A stretch of DNA of 64,000 bases, taken from the NCBI RefSeq assembly GCF_035222375.1, contig NC_085889.1:3472001-3536000 (forward strand). Direction: 5' to 3'. Below, piece after piece: positions 46,556 to 59,355 of the stretch; position 1 is the first letter of the stretch, and every line of letters starts with the position of its first letter. The notes beneath the pieces were generated by a model. That model saw only the letters and a list, made by a program, of their open reading frames with translations, did no database searches and was not told the origin of the DNA. The translations under genes and the position numbers were made by a program. Source of the DNA: Podospora pseudocomata (Eukaryota > Ascomycota > Sordariomycetes > Sordariales > Podosporaceae).

Positions 46556-49500
46556 ATGCGCACCATTCACGGTCTTTTGTTGGCGCTGGCCAGCTTGGCA
46601 GTCCTTGTGATGGCCGAGGGAAACGTTCTTTTCCCGTACATGTACGGGCTGAACTATACCGAGTACGACGAGGCAAAGAAGCTCGGTCTAACGCGTACGT
46701 GGGTTGCTATTCCGGTTGGACGAGACCGTAACTGACAAGTCCGAAAGCGTATGCCTGCAAGTCGGAAGACGAATGGAACAAGATGACCACGGCCGACTTT
46801 GCCAAGTACAAGTCTATTATTGTCCCGGACTGCCTTTGCAACACGAGCCTGGACACGATCAAGTTCCTGGACAATACCAAGAAGGTCTGGTCGCCTGCCG
46901 TCACGGGCAACATGGTGCTCATCGGGACGGACCCCTCTTACCATTCCAAGTGGTACAAGCTCGCCGGTGCGTCGGCTATGATCCGGGATTCCATCAGCCT
47001 TGCTTCCACGGGCAAGAACGGCACCGGCATGTACTTTTCGCTTTCATGCTACTACCAGAGCAACGCAGCTCCGACCACCATCGAGGCTCTGTCGGAGATA
47101 GGGGTCTTTAAAGTCCGGGGCAACTTGACATGTCTGAACAAGGTGCACATCGTCGCCACGGACGATTCGATGACGTCCCTTACCGATGAGATGGCGAGCA
47201 ACTGGAACTGCAGTGCTCACGAGGTGTTTGCAGAGTACCCTACCGAAGGGAATGGCGCTTTTGAGCCCTTGGCGATCGCGCTCAACACGACTGGCCTAGG
47301 GCAGCGGACCTTTGCAGACGGCACGCATGGAACACCGTACATCATTGCTCGCGGCGCAACACCACTTGGCTGCGGCAACAATGTCACAGAGGCAGAGTAC
47401 AACGAGGAGTGTGATTATGGCAAGGCCGTCAACGGGATGCCAGATAGCCTCTGCTCGTCATCTTGCAAATGCCTGTTTGGGATGATATCGCCTGGTTTGT
47501 GTCGCGAAAACACCACGTCTAGTTCATCGACGTCGATATCGAGCAGCAGCACCACCTTCCACAACACCAGGTACGTATTTCATCTTTTGCTTGGGCTACT
47601 AGCTAACCAAAACATGGTAGCTCCATTGCCCTGAGCACCGGTTCACCCACCAACACCAGCCTCCCCACTAGCATGCTCTACACCAACACCTCCTCCCCGC
47701 AAACCAAAACCAGAAAACCACCCGTGACCATCACAGTCTGGCCTTCTAGACCCCCATGGGTTTCTTCCTCAAGCCAAGCCCCAACTCCAAGCACTGCATC
47801 GTCCAACACCACCAGGAGTGACCCCGATACGCCAACCGTCATCGTTACCGCCTCCTGGCCCCCATCACCAAGCTCGGATGTCCCCACGGACGCGGAGCCG
47901 GGCACGGTCATCATCACCGCCTCTAACGATCCCGGCTCAGGGTCACCGTCATTTACCACCTCGACACCACCCGCCCCATCCAGCTCACCGAGCAACTCTG
48001 ATGACTCCAGTGGCTCCCCAGAGACAGTTGTCGTCACCGCCTCGAATAACGCCACTGAATCTGAACCTGGGACGGTGACGGTTTTGCCTCCCTCGGAAAC
48101 ACCAACAGGGTCGATGGGAGGCACATCATCTGTCTCTTACCCAACAGTAACAGTAACAGCCGGCGGTCCGGACAGTGGGGGGCAAGTCTCCTCCTCAGCT
48201 TCGGGCTCTGATACCCCCCCCGTGACGGTCACGGCTACGGCTGAAGTGCCAGGAGTGCCTGCTGATGGGCAGATTCCGACGCTTTCGGACACGACGTCTT
48301 ATCCGCCTGGGACTGATGAGCCGAGTTGGTCTCTGACGACGACGACGGGGAGCGAACCGCAGGTTACATTGACTGTGAGGCCTTCTGAGGAGTCGGGGTC
48401 CGGTGGTGCAAGTGGGTCTGAGACGGGGACTATGGGAGGTTCTTCATCACTGGGATTGGATTCATCCATGACTGCTTCCGGAACAATGTCTGGCTCGGGG
48501 AAGCCAACCGTGACTGTGTACCCGAGTGGTCAGATTTCTGGCGGGGGAGATGGGAATGGGCCGGGGGCTAGCTCTGCACCGGGGGTCAGCTCTACACCGG
48601 GGCTTAGCTCCGCACCGGGAAGTTCGTCTTCGGGTGGGGATGTATCTGGGACGGCGTCGGGAAAGTCACAGTCGACGGTTACTGTTTATCCCTCTGGTCA
48701 GAGTTCTGGCGCTGGGGATGGTGATAGCCCGGGGGTTAGTCCTGCACCAACAACTGCTTTAAGCTCATCTCGATCAACGGTTACCGTCTATCCTTCTGGT
48801 CAGTCTTCAGGTGGCGGAGGTGCTGGAAACGGACCAAGTGCCAGTTCGGCATCTGAAAGTGCCTCAGGCCCATCTCGATCAACAGTAACGGTGTATCCTT
48901 CTGGTTCGTCCTCGGGCGGAGGAGATTCTGGCAATGGACCGGGTATCAGCGAGACAAGATCTACCAAGACCATGACGGTTGGTGAAAGCTCCGTGACAGC
49001 GCCCGGAGCTCCTGATTCTTCGAGCTCGACGAACAGAGGGTTGGGGAGTACGAGCTACATAAGCGGCAGCCTGACAAACACCGCCACGGGAGGGGGTGGT
49101 ATGGGGACCGCAAGCGGGACGTCTGCGGTGTCTTCAGAGACGGGTGCTTCCGATCCTTTGAGTGGGAGCTCGACTGGCGGCACTGGGTCGGCAACCGGGT
49201 CGGCAACTGGGTCTCCCGGAACTTCTGGCTCTGGTGGTCCTGCCTCATCTGACTCGGCTACAGGCGGTGCCTCTGGCTCTGGCACCCCGGGTTCACCAAG
49301 CTCTTCCGGTTCACCAAGCTCCTCCACTCCATCAAACCCCCCCAGTCTAACAGGTTCAATCACGACATCGACACTATCCGCCACACCCAGCACCCAGTCC
49401 AGCAACGTTTCCACCTCTGGAACAGCCTCAGCCCCATCATCAAACCAACCCTCTGGTTCCAGCTCAGAAACCTCATATTCTCCCGGAGACACCTCCGCCA

Positions 49501-50449
49501 CCTCCAACCAAGGAGGCACCACCACCAGCACACAAACAACATCCAACTCAGGCAGCCTATCCGGGTCAAACATACCTCTTCCCACATCAGACTGCGACTC
49601 CCTCTCCCACTCCCCCTCCCCCTCCCCAACATCACAATGCGACACCTGGATCGGAATAGAAATAATCCACATCATCGAAATAGTCGAAATCTGCCCCTCC
49701 GGCTCAACAGGTACCCTCCCCTTCCCCTTCCCTCCCCTCCCTTTTTTTTTTTTTTTTTTTTCATTTTTTTTTTTCACCATCATACTAACCCAACCACAGT
49801 GACGGAAACAAAAACAGAACACCTCTCCACCCTCACCCGCTCCATCTGCGCCACACCAACCCCCTCCCAACCATGCTACCCCTGCATCTTCGGCACACCC
49901 TCCGCTTCAGACGACAACTTCACCGTGACGGTGACGTCCTGCCCGGCGAACCCAAAGACTACGGTCACGGTCACGGCGCAGATGTGTAGCACTTGTACTG
50001 TGACTACGTGGGTGGGGACCGTGCCGGGGCATACTCCTGGGGGGGAGTGTCACGGCTGCTTGCCACATGCTAGTTCGACGGTGACGGAGACGGCTGCTGT
50101 CGAGACTGCTACCGAGGTGGTGACGCTGGGAAGTGTGGTGTCTGACCCAGCTGCTACCAGTTCTTCTGCTATCGGTGGTGGTGGTGGTGGTGGTGGAGAG
50201 GGTTACGGTCCGCCACCCCCGGCATCAGTCCCTCGCCCGGTGGCCACCGCCAGCTCTGTCCCTGCTGGTGGTTACGGTCCTCCCCCGCTGCCGGATGTTC
50301 CTGTTGATGGGCCGACAGCGAGCGATTATGCCCCGTACAAACCCTCGTCGACCAGCTCTGTGGTTACTGCTGCTGGGGTTGGAAGGAGGGGCCACAGTGC
50401 TGTTACGGGTGTGCTTGCTGGGCTGTTGGGGGCAGTCATGGTCATGTAA
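46556..50449 (+). CDS. GPI-anchored mucin-like cell-surface protein
   Basis: Four exons: 46556-46694, 46748-47570, 47621-49710 and 49800-50449, 1,233 aa, from a CCACCATGC start. A signal peptide (MRTIHGLLLALASLAVLVMA) leads a Cys-containing globular domain of about 280 residues (NVLFPYMYGLNYTEYDEAKK; PAVTGNMVLIGTDPSYHS; GMYFSLSCYY; ending CDYGKAVNGMPDSLCSSSCKC). I do not recognise this domain. A Ser/Thr/Gly/Pro-rich stalk of about 750 residues follows, certain to be heavily O-glycosylated, with imperfect repeats of TVTVYPSGQSSGGG. A second Cys patch (CYPCIFGTP, MCSTCTVTTW, CHGCLPHAS) precedes a hydrophobic tail (AVTGVLAGLLGAVMVM), a typical GPI attachment signal. Adhesin or wall protein is inferred. 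The third intron (49711-49799) has a long T tract before its acceptor. Confidence 0.85.
48501..48945 (+). repeat. Imperfect tandem repeat in the mucin stalk
   Basis: Four copies of a unit with core TVTVYPSG (starting near 48501, 48667, 48769 and 48871), separated by 30-55 residues of Gly/Ser/Pro-rich spacer. In-frame expansions of this kind vary stalk length in fungal adhesins. Confidence 0.75.
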
Positions 50450-50842
50450 TATTTGGACTTTGTTTTGATGGTGTGTGGTGGTGATCTAGGGTGGATGGAC
50501 GTTGCTGTTTAGCAAGCTGTAATAATATTTCTTCTCGTCAAAAATTCGATGACCAAGGTAGAATCTCGGGTGGCAAATCATCTGGTGGCTCTGAAACGTT
50601 GATATCACCGCTTGCATTGGGGACAACATGAAGCAACTGATCATAAAGTGATACCCATTTCATGTACGTGTAGCACACACAATCTGTCTGTGGGCGACCA
50701 AGGTAGGTAGGTAGGTAGGTAGGTCACAAAGCCAAAACTAAATCTCAAGGAACGTGGCACCTCCCCTTCAGCCTGCCGTGTGTATATGTGTTCCCACCGA
50801 GCATGTCCATGTTTGTCTGCTCAAGGTCGTCATGTGAGCATC
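50450..50842. other. Convergent 3' region with GGTA microsatellite
   Basis: 393 nt between the mucin-like gene and THI4. It contains (GGTA)6 at about 50702-50724 and otherwise 3' UTR-like sequence. Confidence 0.6.
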
Positions 50843-52094
<1,252 letters not shown>

Positions 52095-52110
52095 GCGTTC
52101 AGATAATTAC

Positions 52111-53151
52111 CTGATGACATAATGTCTGACAAGTCTTGATCATGAGAGTGGTTCACACAACACCACCACCACCAGCGCAAAGTGACCCATTGCTTCTTCT
52201 CCTGTGAGAAAGAGGCATGATATGTACCGATTTGTGTTTGACCTAGGCATGTATTAGTACATCCAACCAACAACCACCTTACCACAACAGGTCAAAAACA
52301 GGGAGTGATATTTACGAGAGAAGTTGAACTGGTATTTGTTGGATGTCTGAAGTAGTCTGTCGACAGTCGCTTTGCAGAAGAGAGAAGAAAAAAGAAACCT
52401 CAACCGCCCCCAGAGAAGAACCCTCCCTTTATACCCATCCACCTCCCCAAACCTCCCACTTGCAAACTCCCCCGACCAAAGTCCGTTCGAAAAGAAGGTT
52501 CCCTAGTGCCCTCTCCACACGACTCATCCAAACCCCCACGAGATAGTCCGAACCCCTCACTACCACCACCACCAAGAGGGGTTCAAAGTTTCGAGTTGAG
52601 CATCGCCCTGCAGTCTCCAACCAGTGAACATGCTCAAACCACTCAAGAAGGTGGAGTGGCCCTCCCCCCCAAGTCCCAAGATGACCACTCCCCCCCGCCC
52701 CCCCTTCCTCATGACAGTCCAATGACGAGGGCCAACTCAAATCGTATTCACCACCACCCTCCATCTATCAATCAGTCATCCCCCCTCTCAATAACCCCTC
52801 CTTTCCAAGCCATTGATTGATCCCCAAACCTCAACCACGGTACCGCAAAGATCTAGACCATCAATTGATAAGAAAACATGGCAATCAGCGGATACCCACG
52901 GCCACTGGCACACTTCTCGGCTTTAGAATTGGTCAATCAGACACAAATAAATTCCCATTGCTGACTGGAAAACCGCTCACAAGAAAGCCAAAAAAATGCA
53001 AGTCAATGACATACAATACAACTCTTCCCCACTTTGCTGCTTTCTTGTCAAGACCTCGCCTGCGGCTGTGACACCACCCCCCCCCGACTGTTTCCGCTTC
53101 ACTGCGGGATCGGAGAGGCTCTTAACCGATGCGGAGGTTTCTTGTCGACCA

Positions 53152-53183
<32 letters not shown>

Positions 53184-53635
53184 AAAAAAAAAGGGTCGAA
53201 AGCTGCCATAAATGCTGCATTGGTCATGTGTTATGGCTAGGTAGATGATGACGATGACGATGACTCTTACCCGTCGAGGGTTTGTCTCAATAAATTATAT
53301 ACAGCTAATGTGTGTTAAGACATGGGGGTTTAGACCAAAAAAACAAAAAGAAAAAGAAAAAAAAAAAGACAGACAGACGTGCCAATCCACCATCTCCAAC
53401 AGCCAAAAAAATGATCCAAACAAACGCCCCCCCCGGCCTCCCGATGTGTGTGTGGTGTCCATGTGCCAAACGACGAAAATGAAAACTCCAACGCGCAAGT
53501 AGGTATCTGTAGATCGATAAAAATATAAAAACCCCTCTCCCCCTTCCGAGATGCCGTCTCCTGGACAGCCAGCCCAGCCATATATATAATACTTTCGTAC
53601 ACTCTCCCCTCCGTCTTAACCAGCCCTCCTTTTGG
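52111..53635. other. THI4 promoter and 3' flank of the Ras-like gene
   Basis: 1.5 kb with the THI4 promoter at the left. To the right are low-complexity A runs (about 53160-53192 and 53338-53368) and C runs. No gene supported. Confidence 0.45.
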
Positions 53636-53781
53636 TCAAAATGAACAACCCTCCGCCCCCCATCCAACCGCATGCACCCCAACACCACCAACACCACAAT
53701 CCCCATCCTAATCAAAACAATCCCATAACAAAAAACAACACCCCAAAAAAAAATAAAAAAAAAAATAAGAAAAATAAAAAA

Positions 53782-54768
53782 TCAAAAAAAAATATAAAAA
53801 AAATAAAAAATCAAAAAAAAAATATAAAAAAAAATCACCAACACCTCAACCTCTTCCAAAACCCTGGTCTCCCAATCCCCCTCAATATTATTCACCCCCC
53901 TCTTCCCCAACTCCTTCTCCCCCCCTTCCTCCTCCCCCCCCCGATCCGGCAACGGCGTCAACGGCTTTGTCATCCCCCTCTTATTATTCCCCATCTCATT
54001 CCCCCTCCCACCACCACCAAGTAACTCGTCCGCCTCCATCTCGGCCAACCTCCTCCCCTCCACCACCCTCCTAACAATCAACTCAAACGTCTCCTCAATG
54101 TTAACCTCCAACCTCGCACTAGTCTCCATAAACCCGCACCCCCTCCCCCTAGCCCACTCCAGCCCAACCTGCGCCGCCACCCTCCTCCCCTCCTTCAAAT
54201 CGCACTTGTTCCCCGCCACAATCTTCACCGGCGGCACCATCTTATTCCCTTCCCCACCCAACCCCCCCAAATCCACCACCCCCGCCTTCCTCGCCCTCGC
54301 AGCGTTGTCCATTCTTGTTTCCGCTTCCATATCGATCAGATCGTTAAAGTACTCTAGCGCGTGCAGCGAGTCAAGACTGGTGATGTCGTAGACGAGGAGG
54401 AAGGCGTCGGAGGAGAGGTTGGAAGAGGCCCACATGCCCCGGTATTCTTCCTGCCCTGCCGTGTCGGTCAGGGAGAGGTGGTAGGTGACGCCGTCGATGC
54501 GGCGGGTGATGGAGTACGAGTCTTCGATTGTGGGGTCGTAGTCGTCTGTCCAGCTGCCTGGCTGGCCCGAGCGGACGAGGCGGAGGGTGATGGAGGATTT
54601 GCCGCAGCCGCCGTCGCCGCAGATGGTTATCGAGATGGGGATGGGGGGGTCATTTCGGGGGGAGGTGGTTGTTGTAGTTGTTGCTGTTGTTGGAGACGAC
54701 AGGTGGTGGTTGTTTGGTGGTAAGGTGAGGGAGGTGGTGGGGGTGTGGTTCATGTGGGGGGAGCGCAT
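53782..54768 (-). CDS. Divergent Ras-like small GTPase
   Basis: The frame runs from ATG 54768 to a stop at 53782 (328 aa), but only about residues 1-305 are trusted. All GTPase motifs are present: P-loop GDGGCGKS (51-58), switch I YDPTIEDSY (77-85), DTAGQEE (102-108), NKCD (187-190), ETSA (215-218). The effector loop matches Ras/Rap. Oddities: a 45-residue Thr/Pro/Asn-rich N-terminal extension, Cys in place of Val14 of human Ras, and an insertion of about 25 residues before the NKCD strand. The C-terminus has no visible CAAX box. In this frame it runs into an A/T tract giving a Phe/Ile-only tail, so a last intron is likely; one joint to 53707 would end EGCSF at 53636. Membrane attachment therefore remains open. 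Confidence 0.8.
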   Translation of the reverse strand: MRSPHMNHTPTTSLTLPPNNHHLSSPTTATTTTTTSPRNDPPIPISITICGDGGCGKSSITLRLVRSGQPGSWTDDYDPTIEDSYSITRRIDGVTYHLSLTDTAGQEEYRGMWASSNLSSDAFLLVYDITSLDSLHALEYFNDLIDMEAETRMDNAARARKAGVVDLGGLGGEGNKMVPPVKIVAGNKCDLKEGRRVAAQVGLEWARGRGCGFMETSARLEVNIEETFELIVRRVVEGRRLAEMEADELLGGGGRGNEMGNNKRGMTKPLTPLPDRGGEEEGGEKELGKRGVNNIEGDWETRVLEEVEVLVIFFYIFFLIFYFFYIFF

Positions 54769-56401
54769 TCTTTCTTTCTCTTTTTGTTGCTGTTTGTTTG
54801 TGGTCGTGATTGTGGTTTTGGTTGCGGCTGTCGGTGGTTGTCGTTGGCTTTCAAGTGTAAGCTAGCTAGCTATGTGTGGTGTCGATGGTGGGTGTGGTGG
54901 TGGCTGGCCTTGAGTAGGATAGGGGCGTCGCCAGCGGTTCTTCTTGAGAATATGGGAATTTGGAAAATGCGCAAAAGGTGGTTTTGCTGGTGCGGATGGG
55001 GCGGAGGAGGTCTTGATAATAAAGTCGATCCTGGTCTAGACGGAGTGCCCGAGCATAGGCAATTTAACAAAAGTCGTTGACTCCCCTGTCGTCAAATGTC
55101 GGGGGCGCGTGGAGTAAAAAGGGACAACTACCGCGTAGAGCAAAGCTGGTGGGGTAGCTAGCTAACTTTATGCCAACCAAGCAGACAAGCAACCAGTTTG
55201 GCCCGGACGCGACGTCACGCGCAGAAGGTGATGGATGGATGAACACCGTTGGCAAGGGAGGAACAGAGAGAGTGGTGAGACATGTACTGAAGTGTATCCG
55301 CCGCATCGGGTATCGAGGAGGGGAGTGGGAGAGAGAAAAACCGGGACGAGAACGAGAAGCGAGGGTGGTGATGTTTCTTTTTTTATTTTTATTTTTATTT
55401 TTATTTTTATTTTTTCCTCTTTTTTTTTCCCTTTTTTTTCATTCTTTTTCTTTCTCCTTGTTGTTCTTTTTTTTTCTTCAAACTTTCTTTTTTCTTTTTC
55501 CAGTTCCCAAGATCCCGTCAATCAAAATTGGCCCGTGCTTGATAACACGTTACAAGGTGCGCGCAGGATTTTTCTCGGGGTCCCCTGGACAAGGTGCTCG
55601 TGCGCCAGTGTGACAGTGTGCCCCGTCTTGCAGAAAGGATTGGGAAAAGATAGGTAAGTCTAGATTTTTGTATGGCCTGAGAAATAGGAAAGAGAATCGC
55701 TGAGTGATGGTCCATCAGGAACGCAGCCAATCATCTAAGGCCCCTGTCGCGACCGTTCCTGAATCCACTTTCACCCCACTCTCTTCGACTTCTTGACGGC
55801 GGCGTCCATCTCCAAATGAGGGGCTTTCAGCCTTGAAAATTCGATTGGAAATTCCCCATTGATTCCAACGCTAGATATCGGCGTTCCCTTTCTTCCAAGA
55901 AAGATGGTTCAGAACATCACCATCCAACGGCCCCTAAACGCATAAACGCGTGCGCGCCGATGCTTCGGGCCTTAATTGGACCTTCCCGGCCTATAGCAAG
56001 AAACATTTCTCCCCTCCTTTTCCGGACAATTTCACCACCAACACAGCAATCATCTCCCCCCGCCCCAAAATATGGCCAGCGATGAGGTCATCTTTGCGAC
56101 AGTTCGGCTGTTGAGCCGATGCTGACCCAGGAACCCCCCGTTGTCTCCGAATCCCGGATCCTCGGCTACCTTACGTACACACGCCGCCGTGCCGGGACCG
56201 CTCCAGCATGGCCTGCGGGATGAAAGAACGTGGAATGCGGGTGGGTGGACCTCGGCGTATGCACCCGCAGCAGGCTCTTCCCTGATGACTACAAAAAAAT
56301 CAAAATCTCTCTCTCACTCTATATTTTCGATACCTTACTTTGACTTGTCTGACTGAACCCCAACCCTGTACTTTGATATCGAACCACCCAACAAAACAAA
56401 G
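54769..56401. other. Divergent intergenic region, 1.6 kb
   Basis: It contains the promoters of the Ras-like gene and the decarboxylase gene. A TTTTTA hexamer repeat (55377-55416) followed by T/C-rich sequence to about 55500 is the only structure. Open frames here arise from that low complexity. Confidence 0.5.
55377..55500. repeat. TTTTTA hexamer repeat and T-rich tract
   Basis: About six copies of TTTTTA, then interrupted T runs for about 90 nt. Simple repeat with no coding content. Confidence 0.8.
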
Positions 56402-58129
56402 ATGAACGGAACCAACGGGGTCAAGAAGCAGACCCTCAACAGGGCATCCGAGGTGGAACATGTGAGTTGTCCATCTACAATGTAAATGTGTCGATTGCAA
56501 AAGCTAATCATGTGCTTGTGCTGTGCAGCTCGTTGATGCTGTGAAATCCTTAATCATCCCCTTCATTCAGGCCGCCGATGATGCTGTGCCATCCAGGGCT
56601 GCCGGGGAACTGCTCCCAAACAGGAACGGTGTCGTCCGCAATGCCCTAGTCGAGTCCAAGAGACCGGAAGAGCTGGTCAAGGAATTGGCCTTGTCTCTCC
56701 CTCGAGTAGGCCGTGGCGAGGAGGGTCTCTTACAGACGATCCAAGATGTCCTCAAGCACAGCGTCAACACCTGGGACCAGGGGTTCATGGACAAGCTGTA
56801 TGCCAGCACCAACCCCGTATGTTGCTGCTCTAAAACTTTCGTTCGTCAGTCATCTAACTCGGTTACACAGGTCGGCGTCATCTCCGAGCTCGTCCTCGCC
56901 GTCCTCAACACAAATGTAAGTTGTCTCCCCTCATCTCACCCATCATCCATCCATTCCTAACCCCCCCCCCTCCCTCCCAGGTCCACGTCTACCAAGTCTC
57001 CCCAGCCCTGGCAGTAATAGAAAAGCACACCGCCAAAACCTTCGCCTCCCTCTTCGGTTTCAACGGTCCCCGCGCCGGCGGCGTAACCTGCCAAGGCGGC
57101 TCCTCCTCCAACCTCACCTCCATAGTCATCGCCCGCAACACCCTCTACCCCGAATCCAAACTCAACGGCAACTCCGCCGCCTCCAACGGCCCCTTTGTCT
57201 TATTCACCTCCTCCCACGGTCACTACTCGGTTGAAAAAGCCGCCGTAACCTGCGGCTTCGGCTCCTCCTCAGTCTGGACCGTCCCCGTCGACGCCAGCGG
57301 CAGGATGATCCCCTCCGAACTCCGCCGCCTCGTCCAAAAGTCCCTCGACCAAGGCCTCACCCCCTTTTACGTCAACGCCACCGCCGGCACCACCGTCTTG
57401 GGGAGCTACGACCCCTTTGAGGAAATCTCGGCCGTCTGCAAGGAGTTCAACCTCTGGATGCACATCGACGCCTCGTGGGGCGGCCCGGCCATCTTTTCCG
57501 CCGCTCACAAGCACAAGCTTGCCGGCAGTCACCTTGCCGATTCCCTGACTGTGAACCCGCACAAGATGCTCAGCTGTCCGGTCACGTGCTCGTTTCTGCT
57601 GGGGCCGGACATGTCGGTTTTCCACAAAGCAAACACCCTTCCGGCGGGGTACCTCTTTCACAGTTCGGCTCCGTCTGACGTGTGGGACTTGGCGGATTTG
57701 ACGCTCCAGTGCGGGAGGAGGGCTGATTCGCTCAAGCTGGCGCTGGCGTGGATTTACTACGGGGCGGAGGGGTTTGGGAGGCAGATCGAGGCTGCTTTCG
57801 AGCTGGCGGCGTATTTTGCCGGGTTGCTGGAACGGAGCGGGAACTTTGTGCTGGTTAGTGAGAACCCGCCGCCGTGCTTGCAGGTTTGTTTTTATTATGC
57901 GCCTGGGGGGAGGTTGAGGGAGACGGGGGAGGGGAACACGGAGGTCACGAGGGGGATGGTGGAGAGGCTGGTGAGGAGGGGGTACATGGTTGATTACGCG
58001 CCGGATGTGAGCGAGGAGAGCAGGGGGAGCTTCTTTAGGGTGGTGGTCAATGCTCAGACGTTGAGGGGGACGGTGGAGGGGTTGGTGAAGGGGTTGGAGG
58101 CGGTGGGGAGGGAGGTGGTGCCTCAGTAG
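56402..58129 (+). CDS. Group II PLP-dependent decarboxylase (GAD/CSAD-like)
   Basis: Four exons: 56402-56461, 56529-56816, 56871-56915 and 56981-58129, all introns phase 0; 513 aa. Exon 3 is only 45 nt. It belongs to the fold-type I amino-acid decarboxylases that include glutamate and cysteine-sulfinate decarboxylases. Visible blocks: GFMDKLYASTNPVGVISELV (substrate-side region), FNGPRAGGVTCQGGSSSNLT, TPFYVNATAGTTVLGSYDPF, LWMHIDASWGGPAIFS (Asp/Ala pairing with the PLP ring), and the cofactor lysine K326 in SLTVNPHKMLSCPVTCSFLL. The sequence is nearer the animal GAD/CSAD type than the bacterial GadB type used by yeast Gad1. The substrate (glutamate, aspartate, cysteine sulfinate or other) cannot be told. 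No pathway partners adjoin it. Confidence 0.93.
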
Positions 58130-58574
58130 AGGGTGGGATGCGCGATCAGGCGAGGGGTAGATGGGTGTGGTATGTAGAGGAAAGATAAGGGGTAGATGGA
58201 TGTGCTTGACAGGTCTATTTGAGGGCCTGGTAGATAGATACCTTGCAAGAGGAACCATAGCGGATTCGATGTATTGGGAAACAGGGTGGCAGATAGCTGC
58301 AAACAATCATGGAGCAAACGGAAGCATGCTTGAGGGGGAGCCGTAAAGCTACCCCTCATTGTTCGTTACCCACTCACCAAATCGGTACCTCTTTTGCAGG
58401 TAAGTAGGTGCCACTTGTTTACCTTTCACAATATCGACTCCTCGACTTCCCATCTCTTGCGACTTTCATCACCCAACATTTCTCCTCCCAACACCACGAC
58501 CTTCAGCCCTTCCTGACCCAGCAAGCCTTGATCTCAAATCGACTCGCATTGTCTGTCCTCTGCCACGTCAGTGG
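58130..58574. other. Intergenic region
   Basis: 445 nt: decarboxylase 3' UTR, then a pyrimidine-rich leader-like stretch (58430-58570) before the candidate Cys-rich gene. A GCAGGTAAGTAGGTG word is at 58398. Confidence 0.4.
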
Positions 58575-59355
58575 ATGATGGCTTCAACAATTCCCAGTAG
58601 GGCTCACCAGGGTTGGATGGCCTCTGGTGAGACGTCCAAGCTTCCGACCATCACTGCGAGCGCACATCGTCCCGAAAATCAGCCGCTTGGCTGCCGCGTA
58701 AGTGAATGTCTATGTGTAGGGGACGACGAGAAGATGCTGACAAAGCAGAAGTAGCAGACCTGGCATACTGGGCAGAACAACAGCAAACACTCTCTTTTCC
58801 GCCACTTTTCTCCGGCCGCTTCACTACAGCGTCTCCCACAGCAGTGCCTGTGACTTCAACAGCCCTTGCCGCTGCTCTAGTTGCATGGAGGACAACCGGC
58901 AACCCTATTGCGAGATTTGCAAAGTTAACCCTACTGCTCACCAAGACGCAGCATTTGCCCGAGACCGGAAGGGTATTTCCGGCTACAGTTTCACTTCCTA
59001 CTGTGATCAATGCTGGGGGGGAAAAACTACAACTGGGAACAGCAGCGGCTCGAGAGAGAGTGGAGACAGAAACATGGCGACGACGCAGTGTTGAGCACGA
59101 AAGAGGCACAATCATGCGAATGGAGCCGGGAGAAGAAACGTCAGTTCTCGACAGTAATAGCAAAGACATCTCCTTGATGGCCTTCGGGAGGAACTCTTGA
59201 TCACAAAGGTCCGCGGGAGGCATGTGTGTGACGAGAAACGGGTTGATACCATCGACTTTAAATCATGGATACAAGATGCGATGATGATCATTGTCGGATT
59301 GGCGCGTGTGGGCGTCTTGTGGGGAAATGAACTACACTTCCATGTTGATGCATAG
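58575..59355 (+). CDS. Candidate small Cys-rich (zinc-binding?) protein; frame switches at a G run
   Basis: A coding-like segment in the frame of 58801 reads CDFNSPCRCSSCMEDNRQPY then CEICKVNPTAHQDAAFARDR and SGYSFTSYCDQCW: nine cysteines in CxxC-type pairs, suggesting zinc binding. At a run of seven G (about 59010) this frame becomes poor while the next frame reads NYNWEQQRLEREWRQKHGDD and AVLSTKEAQSCEWSREKKRQ. A plausible 55-nt intron (59155-59209) then leads to KRVDTIDFKSWIQDAMMIIV ending at TAG 59353-59355. A one-base length difference in the G run would join the two frames. A possible first exon begins at ATG 58575 (donor 58627, acceptor ending 58783); this part is weak. Family and function unknown. 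Confidence 0.4.

Noticed and set aside
57269-58306. 345-codon minus-strand frame opposite the PLP decarboxylase
   Set aside because: Pro/His/Arg-rich shadow of a GC-rich gene.
58706-59200. 164-codon plus-strand frame and the 190-codon frame opposite it
   Set aside because: Open but with shadow-like composition; the Cys-rich frame in the same place is far more protein-like.
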